Shown here piece after piece: positions 33,696 through 35,774 of a stretch of 35,774 bases of DNA. The stretch spans positions 1-35,774 of the forward strand of contig URQB01000021.1 of NCBI GenBank assembly GCA_900549825.1, in the 5' to 3' direction. Under the pieces are notes generated by a model. It made no database searches. It worked only from the letters and a program-made list of their open reading frames with translations, and was not told the DNA's origin. The first letter of the stretch is position 1. Each line of letters starts with the position of its first letter. A program made the position numbers and the translations under genes. Origin of the DNA: an uncultured Oscillospiraceae bacterium. GTDB lineage: Bacteria > Bacillota > Clostridia > Oscillospirales > Acutalibacteraceae.

Positions 33696-34364
33696 TTACG
33701 CGCGCCAGGCCGCGACCTCTCTGCGCAGCCAGTTAGCCCACTGGTCGATTCCCTCGCCCGTTTTCGCACAGACCGGGATCACCTTCGCCTTCGGGTTGCG
33801 CATGCGGATATACTCCCGGCACTTTTCGAGGTCAAAGTCGAAATAGGGCAGCACGTCGATCTTGTTGATGAGCACCACGTCGCTCACAGAAAACATCAGC
33901 GGGTATTTCAGCGGCTTATCATCCCCTTCCGGCACCGAAAGGATCATCGCGTTTTTCACCGCGCCGGTGTCGAACTCCGCAGGGCACACCAGGTTGCCCA
34001 CATTTTCCAGAATCGCGAGCTCCACATCGCCGGTCTCCAATCCGTCAAGCCCCTGCCGCGTCATGTCCGCATCCAGATGGCACATGCCGCCAGTGTGCAG
34101 CTGGATCGCCTTCACACCCGCCGAAGCGATGGCGCGGGCGTCTACATCCGAGTCGATATCCGCCTCCATCACGCCGATCCTCATTTCGTCCTTGAGCGCC
34201 TCAATGGTGCGCATGAGCGTGGTCGTTTTTCCCGAACCGGGGGAAGACATCAGGTTGAGCAAGAAGATGCCCTTCTCCCTGAGTTCGCTGCGCAAAAGCG
34301 CTGCCTGCTGATCGTTGCTTGCAAATACGCTTTGCCTGATCTGCAGGATCTTTACCTCGTCCAC
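33696..34364 (-). CDS. hypB: HypB, nickel-insertion GTPase
   Basis: 222 residues from GTG 34364, where AAGGAG lies 8 bases upstream; the GTG three codons earlier is too close to that site. The P-loop is SSPGSGKTTTL (about 40-50). Downstream are EADIDSDVDA, the metal/GTP switch Cys-His region HTGGMCHLDA, ENVGNLVCPAEFD and the NKID guanine motif. There is no His-rich N-terminal nickel store. It is the first gene of the operon and faces a GntR-family regulator. Confidence 0.95.
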   Translation of the reverse strand: MDEVKILQIRQSVFASNDQQAALLRSELREKGIFLLNLMSSPGSGKTTTLMRTIEALKDEMRIGVMEADIDSDVDARAIASAGVKAIQLHTGGMCHLDADMTRQGLDGLETGDVELAILENVGNLVCPAEFDTGAVKNAMILSVPEGDDKPLKYPLMFSVSDVVLINKIDVLPYFDFDLEKCREYIRMRNPKAKVIPVCAKTGEGIDQWANWLRREVAAWRA

Positions 34365-34392
34365 TGGTCTCACTCCTTTTATGGTACAGTGG

Positions 34393-34441
34393 TTATACCA
34401 ATCTTCGTTAATAGCTTAACACTCTCAAATGCCAGCGTCAA
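34393..34441 (-). promoter_or_regulatory. hypB operon promoter with a TTGGTAT motif at the start site
   Basis: On the minus strand TTGACG (34436-34441) and TAAGCT (34413-34418) have a 17-base spacer. A TTGGTAT copy (34395-34401) lies just after the predicted start of transcription. Confidence 0.55.
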
Positions 34442-34484
34442 GAGACAAAATAATCTTTTATTGACGTTAATTCGATGGAATCAC

Positions 34485-34533
34485 TTGTGCTTTCGATAAA
34501 ATTATGATAAAATTCCCTCTTGGTATTTGGTAT
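34485..34533 (+). promoter_or_regulatory. gntR promoter with tandem TTGGTAT operator
   Basis: TTGTGC (34485-34490) and TAAAAT (34508-34513) have a 17-base spacer. Two head-to-tail TTGGTAT copies (34520-34526 and 34527-34533) cover the predicted start site. This fits autoregulation by the GntR protein. Confidence 0.55.
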
Positions 34534-34561
34534 AGCCACAGCCAGAACAGAGGTGCTTTTT

Positions 34562-35272
34562 ATGGAATTTTCAAAACTGTCCGCCCCCAGCCTGAAGGAT
34601 TTGTTTGTGCAGCAGCTGCAGGGCATGATCCTCTCCGGCGAGCTGCCCATGGGCGCACAGCTTCCGCCCGAACGGGAGCTCGCACGCCAAATGCAGGTCA
34701 GCCGCGCCGTCATAAACGGCGGCCTGGCGGAGCTTGCCCAGCAGGGCTTTCTCGAGGTTCGTCCGCGCCAGGGCACCTGTGTGGCAGACTACCGCCGCAA
34801 GGGAAATCTCAGCACACTGATTGCGATTATGGAATATCAGGGCGGCGTGCTGGGCAAGGATGAAATCCGCTCCATTCTAGAAGTGCGCCGGGCCTTGGAG
34901 CATCTGGCGGCGGAACGCGCCATCCGGTACGCTTCCGATGACGCTTTGTCGCATTTGGGAGAAATCGTCGCACAGCTTGGCGCTGCGCCAAACGCCGCGC
35001 AGGCCGCGGAAACCGCCTTCACCTTCCAGCATGAGCTGGCGCTCGCCAGCGGGAACAGCATCCTGCCGCTGATATACTATTCATTCAAAGCTCCGGTCAT
35101 CACTCTGTGGGTACGGTTTTGCCGGCTTTACGGCATCAAATCCCTTCACCACAATACTGACACACTGTATCGCCACCTTTGCGCCCGCAACGCGCAGGCC
35201 GCGGCACAGTGGATCGATACGTATCTGGAGCAGGCGATCAACGGCGATCAGCAGATCTACGAGGAAAGCTGA
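34562..35272 (+). CDS. FadR-subfamily GntR transcriptional regulator
   Basis: 236 residues from ATG 34562 (AGAGGTG upstream; the earlier ATG at 34520 lies in the operator). The N-terminal winged helix (about 5-75) includes LPPERELARQMQVSRAVINGGLAELAQQGFLEVRPRQG (seen in parts). The FCD ligand domain (about 95-225) is all-helical, with the metal/ligand Asp-His positions expected near EIRSILEVRRALE and FQHELALASGN. It diverges from hypB, and shared TTGGTAT motifs lie at both promoters. It is probably the regulator of the nickel-chaperone operon. The effector is unknown. Confidence 0.92.
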   Translation: MEFSKLSAPSLKDLFVQQLQGMILSGELPMGAQLPPERELARQMQVSRAVINGGLAELAQQGFLEVRPRQGTCVADYRRKGNLSTLIAIMEYQGGVLGKDEIRSILEVRRALEHLAAERAIRYASDDALSHLGEIVAQLGAAPNAAQAAETAFTFQHELALASGNSILPLIYYSFKAPVITLWVRFCRLYGIKSLHHNTDTLYRHLCARNAQAAAQWIDTYLEQAINGDQQIYEES

Positions 35273-35295
35273 ATGCCGCACACAAGCATTCACCG

Positions 35296-35334
35296 CCCGC
35301 TTGCATCGTCTATCTCTTAACCAGCGGGTTTTTT
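35296..35334 (+). terminator. Probable terminator of the gntR-family gene
   Basis: CCCGCT (35296-35301) and AGCGGG (35323-35328) pair across a 21-base loop and are followed by TTTTTT. The stem is short. From here to 35455 nothing else is recognisable. Confidence 0.5.
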
Positions 35335-35455
35335 CTGGATTGGCACGCTGATTGATTGCATCCGCATTGCCACCGGCTCCTATACAGACCGCTTCGGGCA
35401 GCCCCTAACTGAAGCGGCCTCCCGCTCAGCTTGCCCCGCGGCCCTTTGCAGAAAA

Positions 35456-35517
35456 ACAAAAAAGATAAAAAGCCGACGCCGCATGAATCGATGAGGATTT
35501 CATGCAGCGCCGGGCTG
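35456..35517 (-). terminator. Terminator of tRNA-Cys
   Basis: AGCCGACGCCGCATGAA and TTCATGCAGCGCCGGGCT pair with a few mismatches. On the minus strand TTTTTATCTTTTTT follows. Confidence 0.7.
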
Positions 35518-35596
35518 TGATTCCGGAATATGTGAATAAAATCATAATCACCGACGACGGCATCGAAGTGCAGTGCATCGGTGATTACGATATGAC

Positions 35597-35671
35597 TGGA
35601 GGCGCCACCCAGATTTGAACTGGGGAATCAGGGTTTTGCAGACCCTTGCCTTACCACTTGGCTATGACGCC
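35597..35671 (-). tRNA. tRNA-Cys (anticodon GCA)
   Basis: Minus-strand cloverleaf. The acceptor GGCGTCA / TGGCGCC and anticodon stem AGGGT / ACCCT with loop CTGCAAA (anticodon GCA) are present. The T-arm is CCCAG-TTCAAAT-CTGGG. Discriminator T and an encoded CCA complete it. Confidence 0.95.
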
Positions 35672-35680
35672 ATTTTGAAA

Positions 35681-35720
35681 AAGGACGCTTAAATCGTATC
35701 TCTACCTTTTAAGCGTCCTT
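35681..35720 (-). terminator. Hairpin between tRNA-Gly and tRNA-Cys
   Basis: AAGGACGCTTAAA (35681-35693) is a perfect complement of TTTAAGCGTCCTT (35708-35720). The minus-strand tail is TTTTC. It may end tRNA-Gly transcription or act as a processing signal. Confidence 0.55.
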
Positions 35721-35774
35721 GGAGCGGATGACGAGGCTCGAACTCGCTACCTCCACCTTGGCAAGGTGGCGCTC
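35720..35774 (-). tRNA. tRNA-Gly (anticodon GCC), 5' part outside the window
   Basis: The minus strand shows the anticodon stem CCACC / GGTGG with loop TTGCCAA (anticodon GCC), the T-arm GCGAG-TTCGAGC-CTCGT, the acceptor 3' strand and an encoded CCA. The D-arm and 5' acceptor lie beyond the right edge. Confidence 0.9.

Noticed and set aside
1..35774. CRISPR arrays
   Set aside because: No regularly spaced direct repeats and no cas genes were seen.

Overview
The window looks like a spore-forming, fairly GC-rich member of the Bacillota, class Clostridia (probably Oscillospirales-like; inferred, not searched). The main reason is a spoIVB-spo0A pair at the left edge, an arrangement typical of endospore formers. 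Strong Shine-Dalgarno sequences, sigma-A-type promoters and a Tn4451/Tn1549-type mobile element agree with this.

Layout. (1) 1-2.2 kb: the 3' part of spoIVB, then spo0A with its own promoter region and terminator. (2) 2.3-9.0 kb: a divergent RpiR-family regulator and an oligopeptide/dipeptide-type ABC transporter operon in the order permease, permease, ATPase, ATPase (frameshifted), UroD/MtaA-family protein, solute-binding lipoprotein. The binding-protein gene stops after 93 codons. (3) About 9.0-18.3 kb: a decayed mobilisable or conjugative element. It carries a ParB-like protein, MobC, a WYL regulator divergent from a DJ-1/PfpI protein, an intact-looking IS3-family insertion sequence, a sigma-70-like factor, TnpW and a large serine recombinase. 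No relaxase or conjugation genes are present. (4) 18.4-24.9 kb: a sensor kinase/response regulator pair, a strongly structured non-coding stretch ending in a terminator, a PHP/zinc-finger (EndoQ-like) protein fused to a UvrD helicase, and an Sfp-type phosphopantetheinyl transferase. (5) 25.2-29.4 kb, minus strand: an NAD-dependent epimerase-like protein with a C-terminal zinc ribbon, 4-alpha-glucanotransferase, tRNA-Gln and a SAM methyltransferase. (6) 29.5-35.3 kb: a minus-strand operon hypB - large iron-sulfur flavoprotein - hypA - DUF5692-like membrane protein, divergent from a FadR-type GntR regulator. (7) The right edge has tRNA-Cys and a partial tRNA-Gly.

How the parts may work together (inference). 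RpiR probably controls the transporter operon, because three copies of an AATCGAAA motif lie in the shared upstream region, one of them inside the promoter spacer. The transporter's neighbour keeps an H-X-C...C zinc site like corrinoid methyltransferases, so the imported substrate may be methylated or cofactor-like. The GntR protein probably controls itself and the nickel-chaperone operon through TTGGTAT motifs placed at both predicted transcription starts. No hydrogenase, urease or CO dehydrogenase lies in the window, so the nickel client is unknown.

Main points for a second look: the EndoQ-UvrD fusion and its structured leader; the hypB-flavoprotein-hypA-membrane protein operon; a perfect hairpin covering the ribosome binding site of the element's sigma factor; a nested inverted-repeat region before mobC; and a palindrome family dispersed through the element, one copy of which was split by the IS. 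The truncated binding-protein gene has no matching remainder at the other end of the element, which means a deletion or an assembly join.
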